Assembly: GCA_947441745.1 (NCBI GenBank)
Contig: CANEUJ010000030.1
Coordinates: 1-13,532, forward strand
Origin: Neisseriaceae bacterium
GTDB taxonomy: Bacteria > Pseudomonadota > Gammaproteobacteria > Burkholderiales > UBA11063
Reading direction: 5' to 3'
Length of the DNA stretch: 13,532 nucleotides
Position 1 is the first letter of the stretch. Every line of letters starts with the position of its first letter. The notes beneath the pieces were generated by a model. The model saw nothing but the letters and a program-made list of their open reading frames with translations. It did no database searches and was not told the origin of the DNA. This document shows positions 1 through 7,327 of the stretch, one piece after another. Made by a program: the position numbers and the translations under genes.

Positions 1-1
1 G

Positions 2-142
2 CAAATTGAAAACAGCCTAAATAACAGACCAAGAAAAGCACTTAAATTTAGAACCCCTAACGAGGTTGTAAATAAGTATTTGCAACGTATTTCAGTAAAT
101 ATTGCTAAACGAAAAAAAATGGCTGTTGCATTTCATGCTTGA
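2..142 (+). CDS. IS30-family transposase, C-terminal fragment
   Basis: The reading frame is open from base 2 to a TGA at 140-142, giving the last 46 residues of a protein whose start is off the window. The fragment contains the segment LNNRPRKALKFRTPNEV, characteristic of the end of the DDE catalytic domain in IS30-family transposases, then a basic tail ending RKKMAVAFHA. The catalytic DDE residues should lie mostly upstream and cannot be checked. As in other IS30-type elements, the gene runs right up to the terminal repeat. It is truncated by the window edge only; no frameshift is seen in the visible part. Family call is confident; subgroup is not assignable. Confidence 0.8.
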   Translation, partial: QIENSLNNRPRKALKFRTPNEVVNKYLQRISVNIAKRKKMAVAFHA

Positions 143-148
143 ATCTAC
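125..148. repeat. Putative right terminal inverted repeat of the IS30-like element
   Basis: The sequence from GTTGCATTT (125) to GAATCTAC (148) overlaps the transposase stop codon. This is where IS30-type elements carry their right terminal repeat, and it resembles the GTTGCA...GAATC ends I recall from relatives. The matching left repeat is not in the window, so the outer boundary is an inference accurate to a few bases. Confidence 0.4.
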
Positions 149-149
149 A

Positions 150-854
150 TTATATTGCTCTCATTAAAGCACATATATCAACTTTTATAGCTCCAGCATC
201 TTTTAAAACTCTAGCAATTTCATTGACCGTTGAGGTTGTAGTAACTACATCATCAACTACAAGTATTTTAAGTCCAACTACATTAGCTTTAACTAAAAAG
301 GCATTGATAATATTGCTCTCTCGATTTACTATATTGCTAAGAGCTTGAGATTGAGTGTCTTTTATCCGAATAACTATATTATTTCGAATGGCTAACTGAT
401 AAGGGTAATTTAGCATCAGTGATATTTGATTAAAACCACGCAGTTTCATTTTGTTTTTATGTAATGGTACTGGTATTATCAAATCATACTCAGATACATT
501 TTGAAGATTTTCTGCCAATAACGAACCTAATGTATCAGCATAGTATTTTTGCTTTTTATATTTTAAAGCATAGAGAACATTTTTTAGTGGCACGGTATTA
601 CTATATCTACAGTAAATATTATCAAAGTATATTATTTTTGTATAGCAATTAATACATTGTTGATTTTCATGTTGTAATGGTTTTAGGCATCTTTTACATT
701 TAACATCTGGTAGTTTATCAAACTCATTATAGCAATTATTACAAATTAAATTGGTATTAGGGATGCCACAAAGCTTACAATAATGCCAAAGATGATTATT
801 AACCCATAATTTTAAATGTGAGCTCTTATGCCTAATTTTATCCAACAAAAACAT
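150..854 (-). CDS. comF: ComF family phosphoribosyltransferase-like protein
   Basis: A 234-residue ComF-type protein, a usual length for the family. ComF is a cytoplasmic protein needed in naturally transformable bacteria for handling incoming single-stranded DNA; its exact biochemical role is not settled. The N-terminal zinc-ribbon region has four Cys pairs (C26/C29, C38/C41, C53/C56, C67/C70). The C-terminal type I phosphoribosyltransferase-like domain has IPVP at 127-130, RGFNQ at 139-143 and the PRPP loop DDVVTTTST at 201-209. The ATG at 854-852 has a GGAG ten bases upstream, and no alternative start lies close by. The 5' end overlaps bioC divergently. The stop codon TAA (152-150) abuts an IS30 end, but the C-terminus (ICALMRAI) looks complete, so the gene appears intact. 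Confidence 0.92.
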   Translation of the reverse strand: MFLLDKIRHKSSHLKLWVNNHLWHYCKLCGIPNTNLICNNCYNEFDKLPDVKCKRCLKPLQHENQQCINCYTKIIYFDNIYCRYSNTVPLKNVLYALKYKKQKYYADTLGSLLAENLQNVSEYDLIIPVPLHKNKMKLRGFNQISLMLNYPYQLAIRNNIVIRIKDTQSQALSNIVNRESNIINAFLVKANVVGLKILVVDDVVTTTSTVNEIARVLKDAGAIKVDICALMRAI

Positions 855-1661
855 AATCTAAATGCTCCAAAAGTATCTAACCTTGATTTTATTTATCAAG
901 AAATTGCCAAACGAATGTTTGATAGGTTAGATTATATCAAAATTATCCCTGATACGATTTTAGATATTGGTAGTGGTATGGGTATTGATGCTAAATTATT
1001 AAAATCAAAATTTACTAAAACATCGATTATAGAGCTTGATTTGTCAATAAATGTCCTAAAACAATACCAAATAAAGCATGGTTTGCTAAAAAAAATATTT
1101 GCTGGTGAAATGAAGTATGTATGTGCAGATGCGGTATCATTACCGATAAAAAGCCAATCGGTAAATTTGGTTTGGTCTAATTTGTGCTTACCTTATATCG
1201 ATGATATAGAAGCATATTTTAAAGAAATTAGACGCATTTTAACTCTGGGAGGCTTATTTTTGGTAACTGGGTTTGGGGTTGATTCACTACAACAGCTACG
1301 TGATGTTGGGCTTAATACCTACAACTTTCCAGATATGCATATTATAGGAGACATACTTGTAAAACTTGGATTTAGTCACCCTGTGACGGATCTAGAGTAT
1401 ATTACTCTTGAATATGATAGCATTGATCAATTATTATCAGATATCCGTATTGTTGGATGTGGAGGTGCAGTTAAAAATCGTCGCTCAAGCTTAAGTAAAG
1501 CAGGATATAAGGGTTTGAGCGATAGCTTTAATAAAATAACTAAACATGGCAAGATTCCTTTAACTTTAGAAGTGTTTTATGCTCATGGATGGAAAGATAG
1601 TATTAGTTTAGATTTACCTGATAATAAAAAAATTATACAGTTTCGTCCTAAAGGTGCTTAG
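828..1661 (+). CDS. bioC: Malonyl-[acyl-carrier protein] O-methyltransferase (BioC)
   Basis: A 277-residue class I SAM-dependent methyltransferase. BioC methylates the free carboxyl of malonyl-ACP, disguising it so that fatty acid synthesis can build the pimeloyl chain of biotin. The SAM-binding motif ILDIGSGMG is at 44-52, the acidic ribose-binding strand end ELD at 69-71, an acidic residue D101 in ADAVSLP, and WSNLCLPYIDD at 116-126. BioC-type features are DMHIIGDILVKLGFSHPV (169-186) and the C-terminal PLTLEVFYAHGWK (244-256). No other biotin gene is in the window, so a related methyltransferase role is possible. The start at 828 lies inside the opposite-strand comF; its ribosome site (GTGAG) is weak, but the next Met is residue 30, too close to motif I. 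Confidence 0.85.
   Translation: MPNFIQQKHNLNAPKVSNLDFIYQEIAKRMFDRLDYIKIIPDTILDIGSGMGIDAKLLKSKFTKTSIIELDLSINVLKQYQIKHGLLKKIFAGEMKYVCADAVSLPIKSQSVNLVWSNLCLPYIDDIEAYFKEIRRILTLGGLFLVTGFGVDSLQQLRDVGLNTYNFPDMHIIGDILVKLGFSHPVTDLEYITLEYDSIDQLLSDIRIVGCGGAVKNRRSSLSKAGYKGLSDSFNKITKHGKIPLTLEVFYAHGWKDSISLDLPDNKKIIQFRPKGA
931..939 (-). promoter_or_regulatory. Possible extended -10 element for comF
   Basis: On the minus strand this reads TGATATAAT, a consensus -10 hexamer with the TGn extension, about 77 bases upstream of the comF start and inside bioC. No good -35 hexamer is present at the right distance. In DNA this A+T-rich such matches arise by chance, so the call is weak. Confidence 0.25.
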
Positions 1662-1667
1662 TTAAGG

Positions 1668-1673
1668 TATAAT
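1668..1673 (+). promoter_or_regulatory. -10 element for tRNA-Lys (and possibly the mltB-relA operon)
   Basis: A perfect TATAAT lies seven bases after the bioC stop and 14 bases before the first base of the tRNA, the right distance for transcription to start a few bases upstream of the tRNA. No convincing -35 hexamer lies 16-18 bases upstream (GTCCTA at 17 bases is poor). As this is the only clear promoter-like site before mltB, it may also drive the downstream genes. Confidence 0.5.
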
Positions 1674-1687
1674 ATGTATCTTACGTT

Positions 1688-1763
1688 GGGGCGTTAGCTC
1701 AGTTGGTAGAGCAGCTGACTCTTAATCAGTTTGTCGCCGGTTCGAACCCGGCACGCCCCACCA
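1688..1763 (+). tRNA. tRNA-Lys (anticodon CUU)
   Basis: A complete 76-base tRNA with encoded CCA. The acceptor stem GGGGCGT (1688-1694) pairs perfectly with ACGCCCC (1753-1759), followed by discriminator A1760 and CCA 1761-1763. The D arm has GCTC and AGTTGGTAGAG. The anticodon stem GCTGA/TCAGT (one G-U pair) closes the loop CTCTTAA, giving anticodon CTT at 1721-1723. The T arm is GCCGG-TTCGAAC-CCGGC. It decodes AAG; since the genes here use AAA heavily, a separate UUU-anticodon tRNA-Lys must exist elsewhere. There is no terminator hairpin in the 37 bases before mltB. Confidence 0.97.
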
Positions 1764-1800
1764 ATGTATGCTATATCTGACAGAATAGGAATATTATTAC

Positions 1801-2610
1801 ATGACCCAGATTCAATTTAAAGTTTTATTATTTATAATTGGGTTTATTACATCAATCTGGGCTACAAGTCGTCCTATTTTTACTGATAGCCAAGAGGATG
1901 CATTCATAAAAACCTACTCTTCAAAATATGATATTCCAGAAAAATTTATTAGAAAAGCTCTTGAAGATGCAGTATTTCAGCCACGTACTTATGCTTTAGA
2001 ACAAAATCATCACGTTAATACTACGCCACTAGAAAATAGAAATTTTAGACGTGCTGTTAAAATTAGTTCAGCTATGGTAAGAGCGGGGCATAAGTTTATG
2101 TGTGAGCACCAAGTTGCACTAAATCTTGCAAATAAAAAATATGGTATTCCACCTAGCTATATAGTTGGTATTATAGGTGTTGAGACCCTTTATGGACGAT
2201 TTGTAGGCGATTATCATGAGCTTGATACGCTAACTACCTTAGCTTTTAATTCACCACAAAGAACAGCCTTTTTTCAGGATGAGTTAGCCGAATATCTTAA
2301 GATGTGCTATATCAACGATATTGATCCAAGTAGTATTATTAGTTCAATTGATGGTGGTTTTGGTTTGTCTCAGTTTATGCCAAGCTCGTATAACAGATTT
2401 GCGGTAAGCATGAGTAGTAATCCTCCTGATTTATTTTCTCCAGATGATGCAATTATGAGTGTTGCTAATTACCTTAAAGAGCATGACTGGAAATATTCAG
2501 AAAAAAATCTCGCGGCAATTTATTCATATAATCATAGTGTATTATATGTTCTTAAAGTTTATCAATTAGGAACTAAAGTAGTTAAGCATAATTCTAAATT
2601 TGGATGTTAG
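1801..2610 (+). CDS. mltB: Lytic murein transglycosylase (MltB-like, family 3)
   Basis: A 269-residue lytic transglycosylase that cleaves the MurNAc-GlcNAc bond of peptidoglycan, leaving a 1,6-anhydroMurNAc end. Residues 6-20 form a hydrophobic N-terminal segment followed by ATS, a likely signal peptide or membrane anchor. No lipobox Cys is seen, unlike the classical outer-membrane lipoprotein MltB, so it is probably periplasmic or anchored. The catalytic Glu is E128 in IIGVETLYGR. Further family motifs are DTLTTLAFNSPQR (142-154), QFMPSS (191-196), DAIMSVANYL (216-225) and YSYNHS (241-246). A ribosome site AGGAA (1787-1791) supports the ATG at 1801. It is shorter than E. coli MltB, mainly at the N-terminus. 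It follows the tRNA closely and precedes murD by 15 bases. Confidence 0.88.
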   Translation: MTQIQFKVLLFIIGFITSIWATSRPIFTDSQEDAFIKTYSSKYDIPEKFIRKALEDAVFQPRTYALEQNHHVNTTPLENRNFRRAVKISSAMVRAGHKFMCEHQVALNLANKKYGIPPSYIVGIIGVETLYGRFVGDYHELDTLTTLAFNSPQRTAFFQDELAEYLKMCYINDIDPSSIISSIDGGFGLSQFMPSSYNRFAVSMSSNPPDLFSPDDAIMSVANYLKEHDWKYSEKNLAAIYSYNHSVLYVLKVYQLGTKVVKHNSKFGC

Positions 2611-2625
2611 TCACAGGGTGAAAAA

Positions 2626-3951
2626 ATGTTTGACAAAAATTTTGCGGTAATAGGGTTAGGAGATACAGGATTATCAATAATCCGTTACCTTAACCATAAG
2701 AAGGCTAAGATAGTTAGGGTTTTTGATACTAGAGAAACTCCACCTAATACAGATCAAATAGAACTTCCAACATCATTTGGAGAGTTAAAATATAGGGATT
2801 TTAATGATATTAATATCATAGTTATAAGCCCTGGTATTTCAATCTATGAGCCAGTATTACAAATGGCACTCAAAAATAACAAGCAAGTTGTTGGTGATAT
2901 TGAGTTATTTGCAAATGAAATTAAGTCTTGGGATAGTAAAGTAATTGGAATAACTGGTAGTAATGGTAAAACCACTGTTACCTCAATGACTGGTTATTTA
3001 AGTTGCTGTTATGGATTAAATACCCTTATTGCTGGTAATATTGGTAAGACTGTCTTAGACGCTTATCTTGAAGTGGTTACTAGCAATAATATACCTCAAG
3101 TTATTATACTTGAATTATCAAGTTTTCAATTAGAAACTATATATAACCTTAATTTAGATGCGGGTGTTGTATTAAATATTTCAGAAGATCATCTAGATCG
3201 TTATCGTGATTTACTGGAATATGCATATGCTAAAGCTAATATTTTTAATAATTGTAAAGTTCAAGTCTTAAACTCTGATGATACATTTGTAAAAGCTATG
3301 CAAAGACATGAGAAAGTTTGCAGATTTTTTGGTGAAGATGCAGAATTTAGCCTAAAGGGTAATATCCTACAGATTAATGGTACTGACTATCTGGATACAA
3401 AAGAGTTAAATTTGGTAGGTCGCCACAATTATTTTAATGCTTTAGCAAGTCTTGCATTATTAGATGCTCTAGAGATTGATATCTATAATGATAAAATTAA
3501 AGATGGGCTTAGAAGTTTTAAAGGGCTAGAGCATAGAATGGAAAAAGTAATTACGCATAATGGTATAATCTATATAGAAGACTCAAAAGGTACTAATGTA
3601 GGTGCTGTTGTTGCAGGGGTTTCTGGTCTTGATTGTCCTGTTCATTTGATTTTGGGTGGAGATGGTAAGGGGCAGGATTTTACTCCTTTAAGATTACTCG
3701 TGGAAAAAAAATGTAAATCAGTGGCAATTATTGGTCAAGACAAGTTAGAAATTAAAAAAGTATTGGATGGAGTAAAGCTACCAATTGAGATGTTTACCAC
3801 TCTTCCTGAGGCGGTTAGTTTTTGTATCAATAACGCTTCAAGTGGAGATGGTGTCGTGCTATCTCCAGCGTGTGCTTCTTGGGATATGTTTGACAACTAT
3901 AAACATAGAGCCAAAGTTTTTATAGAGAGTGTTTATGCAAATATTTCATAA
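2626..3951 (+). CDS. murD: UDP-N-acetylmuramoyl-L-alanine--D-glutamate ligase
   Basis: MurD adds D-glutamate to UDP-MurNAc-L-Ala in the cytoplasm with ATP hydrolysis, the second amino acid step of the peptidoglycan stem peptide. The 441-residue product has the full Mur ligase layout: an N-terminal UDP-binding domain with GLGDTGLS (10-17), the central ATPase P-loop GSNGKTT (111-117), GNIG (137-140), ELSSFQLE (163-170), NISEDHLDRY (184-193), GRHNYFNALA (265-274), and a C-terminal domain with EHRME (302-306), DSKGTN (319-324), GGDGKGQDF (344-352) and SPACASWDMFDNYKHR (413-428). The ATG has an AGGG at 2615-2618. The 3' end overlaps ftsW, suggesting translational coupling. The usual upstream partner mraY is absent here. 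Confidence 0.97.
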   Translation: MFDKNFAVIGLGDTGLSIIRYLNHKKAKIVRVFDTRETPPNTDQIELPTSFGELKYRDFNDINIIVISPGISIYEPVLQMALKNNKQVVGDIELFANEIKSWDSKVIGITGSNGKTTVTSMTGYLSCCYGLNTLIAGNIGKTVLDAYLEVVTSNNIPQVIILELSSFQLETIYNLNLDAGVVLNISEDHLDRYRDLLEYAYAKANIFNNCKVQVLNSDDTFVKAMQRHEKVCRFFGEDAEFSLKGNILQINGTDYLDTKELNLVGRHNYFNALASLALLDALEIDIYNDKIKDGLRSFKGLEHRMEKVITHNGIIYIEDSKGTNVGAVVAGVSGLDCPVHLILGGDGKGQDFTPLRLLVEKKCKSVAIIGQDKLEIKKVLDGVKLPIEMFTTLPEAVSFCINNASSGDGVVLSPACASWDMFDNYKHRAKVFIESVYANIS

Positions 3952-5125
3952 ATTTTTTAAGCAACTATTTAGTAAATCTACTAAAAACAATCCGAGACTT
4001 ATTGATGATAAAATATTATTCTCCGCAATTTGTTTAATTTTTATTGGTATAATTTTTGTTTATTCTGCTTCAATTGCATATGCAACTAATGACAAACTTA
4101 TCCATAATCAATACTACTATATAATTCGCCATTTAGAATATATTGTTGTTGCTGGAGTTGCTAGTTTGGGGGTGTTTAAATTACCTACTAGCTTTTGGCG
4201 TAAACATGCACTTAGTATTGGGCTGGTAATCATAATTCTCTTAGTGGCTGTTTTGATCCCACATATTGGAAGGGTTGTTAACGGAGCAAGGCGGTGGATT
4301 GGCTTTGGTATAATAAATCTACAACCATCAGAATTAGCAAAACTTGGTATGGCAATATGTTTATCTTACTATATTACCAGTAAGGCTTTAGGATTAAAGC
4401 GTTTTGTGCAAGATGTGTTACCAATACTTGGGATTATAGGTCTGGTGTCTGGTTTATTACTACTAGAGCCTGATATGGGATCAACTACAGTTGTATTTAT
4501 AATTGCTTTGGGTATATTATTCATGGCAAATATTGATAAGATAATTATTATTGGTTTTTCGTCAATTGGGGTTGTTGGGTTTATAGTTTTAATTTTGATA
4601 GCACCATACCGTATGAGGAGGGTGCTTGGATTTATAAACCCATGGGATGATGCACTAGGTAAAGGTTATCAATTAACTCATTCTTTGTTAGCTATTGGTC
4701 ATGGCGGATGGTTAGGCGTTGGGCTTGGTAATAGTATTGAGAAATTATTTTATTTGCCAGAAGCACATACTGATTTTATTTTAGCAATTATTGCTGAAGA
4801 AACAGGCGTTGCTGGTGTTGGCATAATAATTTTACTTTTTTGGATAATATTCTATCGTGGGTTTACAGTGGTTGGTAATGAGGCTCATGCACTACCCAAT
4901 CGTCACTTTCAGGGGCTGGTAGCTCAAGGGGTTAGTTTGTGGTTTTTTGCACAATCATTAGTTAATATTGGAGTAGCTCTTGGTATTTTACCAACAAAAG
5001 GGTTAACGCTACCATTTGTATCATTTGGTGGTAGCTCAATAGTAGTTAGCTGTATTGCTTTAGCAATTTTACTAAAGATTGATTATGAAAATAAACTGAT
5101 TAAATTAGGTGTTCAGATTGAATAA
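3935..5125 (+). CDS. ftsW: Septal peptidoglycan glycosyltransferase FtsW (SEDS family)
   Basis: A 396-residue polytopic inner-membrane protein of the SEDS family, which polymerises lipid II into glycan at the division septum together with the transpeptidase FtsI. About ten hydrophobic segments are visible, starting near residue 28. SEDS motifs include NGARRWIGFG (116-125), LQPSELAKLG (129-138), the large periplasmic loop with FINPWDDALGKGYQ, and LPEAHTDFI (274-282), whose Asp280 matches the conserved acidic residue needed for polymerase activity. PTKGLTLPFVSFGGSS (353-368) is the family signature near the C-terminus. A GTG at 3929 is an alternative start two codons upstream; I prefer ATG 3935 because GAGAG (3925-3929) sits five bases before it. 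It overlaps murD by 17 bp. FtsW rather than RodA is supported by its murD/murG neighbours. Confidence 0.95.
   Translation: MQIFHKFFKQLFSKSTKNNPRLIDDKILFSAICLIFIGIIFVYSASIAYATNDKLIHNQYYYIIRHLEYIVVAGVASLGVFKLPTSFWRKHALSIGLVIIILLVAVLIPHIGRVVNGARRWIGFGIINLQPSELAKLGMAICLSYYITSKALGLKRFVQDVLPILGIIGLVSGLLLLEPDMGSTTVVFIIALGILFMANIDKIIIIGFSSIGVVGFIVLILIAPYRMRRVLGFINPWDDALGKGYQLTHSLLAIGHGGWLGVGLGNSIEKLFYLPEAHTDFILAIIAEETGVAGVGIIILLFWIIFYRGFTVVGNEAHALPNRHFQGLVAQGVSLWFFAQSLVNIGVALGILPTKGLTLPFVSFGGSSIVVSCIALAILLKIDYENKLIKLGVQIE
5107..5111 (+). promoter_or_regulatory. Ribosome binding site deciding the murG start (TTG)
   Basis: AGGTG lies six bases before a TTG codon at 5118 and inside the end of ftsW. The upstream in-frame GTG (5109) overlaps this site and has no Shine-Dalgarno sequence of its own, so initiation at TTG is favoured. 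Confidence 0.55.
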
Positions 5126-6176
5126 AACTATACTAATTAGTGCTGGTGGGACTGGTGGTCATATATTTCCAGCCCTAAGTGTTGCTAAAAAATTACTAAG
5201 TGATTATGATGTGGTATGGGTTGGTGCCAAGTCTGGTATTGAAGAAACGATAATTCCAAAAAACAATATTCCCTTATATAGTGTTAGGATATCAGGTTTA
5301 CGCAACAAAGGAGGCATTAGAAAAATTTTTATGCCTTTTCTGCTTTTAAGAGCATTTTTTGAATGTTTGAAGATTATTATCAAAATTAAGCCAGATGTTA
5401 TTGTTGGTTTTGGTGGTTATGCTACTTTTCCGATTTGTTTTGTTGGAGTTATGCTTAGAATTCCAGTGGTAATCCATGAACAAAATTCGATCGCTGGACT
5501 TACTAATAAAATTCTATCCAAAATTGTAACAAAAGTATTGGTTGCCTACAATGGGGTTTTATCATCAAAAAACACTGTCATAACGGGTAATCCTGTCCGT
5601 GATGAAATCAATAAGCTAGAGGCTCCTGAAATTCGTTATAAAGACCGTAGTGGAGGGTTGAATCTACTGGTGGTAGGTGGTAGCTTAGGGGCTGAAAAGC
5701 TCAATGAAATCATGCCTGAAGTTTGTGCATTACTTCCTAATTTAGGTAATGTTGTTCATCAAGTTGGGCGGGGCGATATCAATAGTGTGAGTAAGCATTA
5801 TCAAGAGCTTGGTGTTAAGGCGGAAGTGCCGAGTTTTATCGATGATATGGCAATAGCTTATGGTCGGGCAGATTTGATTGTTTGTAGATCAGGGGCATCT
5901 ACCGTTAGTGAAGTTATGAGTGCTGGGGTCGCTAGCATTTTTGTGCCGTATCCATATGCTGTTGATGACCATCAGCGTTATAATGTGGAGGAATTAGTAA
6001 AATCTGGAGCTTCTTTTATGGTTTTACAAGAAGATATAAATACTGATTTGTTAGTATCAATGATAAAATCTTTTAATCGTGAAGAGTGTTTAAATATGGC
6101 AAAACTTACTCGTGAGTTTGCAATACCAGATAGTACAGATAGGATTGTTACAGTTATTAAGCAATATATTATATAG
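5118..6176 (+). CDS. murG: UDP-GlcNAc:undecaprenyl-PP-MurNAc-pentapeptide GlcNAc transferase
   Basis: MurG transfers GlcNAc from UDP-GlcNAc onto lipid I to form lipid II at the cytoplasmic face of the inner membrane. Taking TTG 5118 as start gives 352 residues. The N-terminal domain has the glycine-rich loop GGTGGHIFPALSVA (10-23), VGFGGYATFP (96-105), IHEQNSIAGLTNK (119-131) and GNPVR (157-161). The C-terminal GT-B domain has the second glycine-rich loop VVGGSLGAEKLNE (185-197) and the UDP-GlcNAc site CRSGASTVSEV (256-266) with DDHQRYN (283-289). The alternative GTG start at 5109 would add three residues; TTG is preferred because of its ribosome site and because MNKTILISAGGTGGH matches typical MurG N-termini. 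It overlaps ftsW by 8 bp and ends 8 bp before dgt. The usual downstream murC is missing. Confidence 0.96.
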   Translation: MNKTILISAGGTGGHIFPALSVAKKLLSDYDVVWVGAKSGIEETIIPKNNIPLYSVRISGLRNKGGIRKIFMPFLLLRAFFECLKIIIKIKPDVIVGFGGYATFPICFVGVMLRIPVVIHEQNSIAGLTNKILSKIVTKVLVAYNGVLSSKNTVITGNPVRDEINKLEAPEIRYKDRSGGLNLLVVGGSLGAEKLNEIMPEVCALLPNLGNVVHQVGRGDINSVSKHYQELGVKAEVPSFIDDMAIAYGRADLIVCRSGASTVSEVMSAGVASIFVPYPYAVDDHQRYNVEELVKSGASFMVLQEDINTDLLVSMIKSFNREECLNMAKLTREFAIPDSTDRIVTVIKQYII

Positions 6177-6184
6177 GTTATAAA

Positions 6185-7309
6185 ATGAGTGAATTGGCAA
6201 GTTATGCTTTAAAAACTAGTGTGGGGCGAATTTATAATGAAGATGCTTCAAAATATCGTACAGATTTTCAACGTGATAGGGATAGGATTATTCATTCAAG
6301 TGCTTTTAGACGGCTAGAATATAAAACGCAGGTATTTATTAATCATGAAGGTGATTTGTTTCGTACTCGCTTAACTCATAGTTTAGAGGTTGCACAAGTT
6401 GGGCGTTCTGTTGCTAATGTGCTTAATCTGAATGTTGATTTGGTAGAAGCTATTTGTCTAGCCCATGATTTAGGACATACACCTTTTGGGCATACTGGGC
6501 AAGATGAACTAAATCAATGTATGCTAAAATCAAATGGAGAAGGGTTTGAACATAATCTACAATCATTAAGAATTGTTGATAAACTAGAAGAGAGATATGC
6601 ATTATTTGATGGATTAAATCTTACATTTGAAACTCGTGAAGGGATTTTAAAACATTGTAGCTTGAGTAATGCTAAAGAATTAGGTAGTATTGGGGAGCGA
6701 TTTTTACAAGGAACTAGACCGAGTCTTGAGGCTCAGTTGGCAAATGTAGCAGATGAATTAGCTTATAATTACCATGATGTAGATGATGGACTTCGTGCTA
6801 ATTTGCTTGATTTTGAACAGTTACAGGAAGTTGCTTTGATAAGAGAGCAGTTAAAGGTTGTTTTGGCGAAATATCCAAATCTAAAAGGTAGGCGTTTACA
6901 TAAAGAGTTGGTTCGCCAATTAATTAGTATGACTATATATGATTTAATTGAAACCACAGATAATAATATTAAAACACATGCTATATCAAGTGTTGACGAG
7001 GCAAGAGCAGCTCCACTTAGTGTTAAATATAGTGATGAAATGTCCCAGATGCAACGTGAGCTCAAAAAGTTTTTAATGAAAAATATGTACAGACATAGTA
7101 AAATTATGCAGTTAAGATTTAAAGCAGGTAATATTATTAGATCATTATTCCAAGCATATATGAGTGATTCTATGTTATTACCTGAACAGTATCAAAATCG
7201 TATTGCTATAGATGGAGTTCATCGTGTGGTGGCAGACTACATTTCTGGAATGACGGATCGCTATGCTTTTAGACAGTATAATCGATTATTTAGTGTTGAG
7301 TCAGTATAA
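6185..7309 (+). CDS. dgt: Deoxyguanosinetriphosphate triphosphohydrolase-like protein
   Basis: A 374-residue HD-domain dNTP triphosphohydrolase of the shorter dGTPase-like class; members cleave dNTPs to deoxynucleoside plus tripolyphosphate and so affect dNTP pool balance. The metal-binding residues are all present: H65 in TRLTHSLEV, H94-D95 in AHDLGHTPFGH, and the distal Asp D190 in ADELAYNYHDVDDG. The N-terminal segment DFQRDRDRIIHSSAFRRLEY (27-46) is typical of the family. Substrate preference among dNTPs cannot be read from sequence. The ATG has AGGTT upstream, overlapping the murG stop, and relA begins 18 bases downstream, so this gene sits inside an apparent operon. The symbol is used in the family sense; it is not a close match in length to E. 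coli Dgt. Confidence 0.92.
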   Translation: MSELASYALKTSVGRIYNEDASKYRTDFQRDRDRIIHSSAFRRLEYKTQVFINHEGDLFRTRLTHSLEVAQVGRSVANVLNLNVDLVEAICLAHDLGHTPFGHTGQDELNQCMLKSNGEGFEHNLQSLRIVDKLEERYALFDGLNLTFETREGILKHCSLSNAKELGSIGERFLQGTRPSLEAQLANVADELAYNYHDVDDGLRANLLDFEQLQEVALIREQLKVVLAKYPNLKGRRLHKELVRQLISMTIYDLIETTDNNIKTHAISSVDEARAAPLSVKYSDEMSQMQRELKKFLMKNMYRHSKIMQLRFKAGNIIRSLFQAYMSDSMLLPEQYQNRIAIDGVHRVVADYISGMTDRYAFRQYNRLFSVESV

Positions 7310-7327
7310 ACTAAGCGTGGGGTAAAC

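Larger units (their letters stand above)
1..148 (+). mobile_element. IS30-family insertion sequence, right end (partial)
   Basis: The left edge of the window cuts an insertion sequence, of which only the 3' part of the transposase gene and the right terminus are visible. Family assignment rests on the transposase C-terminus (NNRPRK followed by TPNEV). The element seems to end just after the transposase stop, near position 148, because the comF stop codon on the opposite strand occupies 150-152. The left terminus, target duplication and most of the transposase lie outside the window, so whether the element is intact cannot be judged. Confidence 0.75.

Noticed and set aside
139..652. Two plus-strand open frames (139-348 and 464-652)
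   Set aside because: They are antisense to comF, whose zinc-ribbon and PRPP motifs establish the coding strand.
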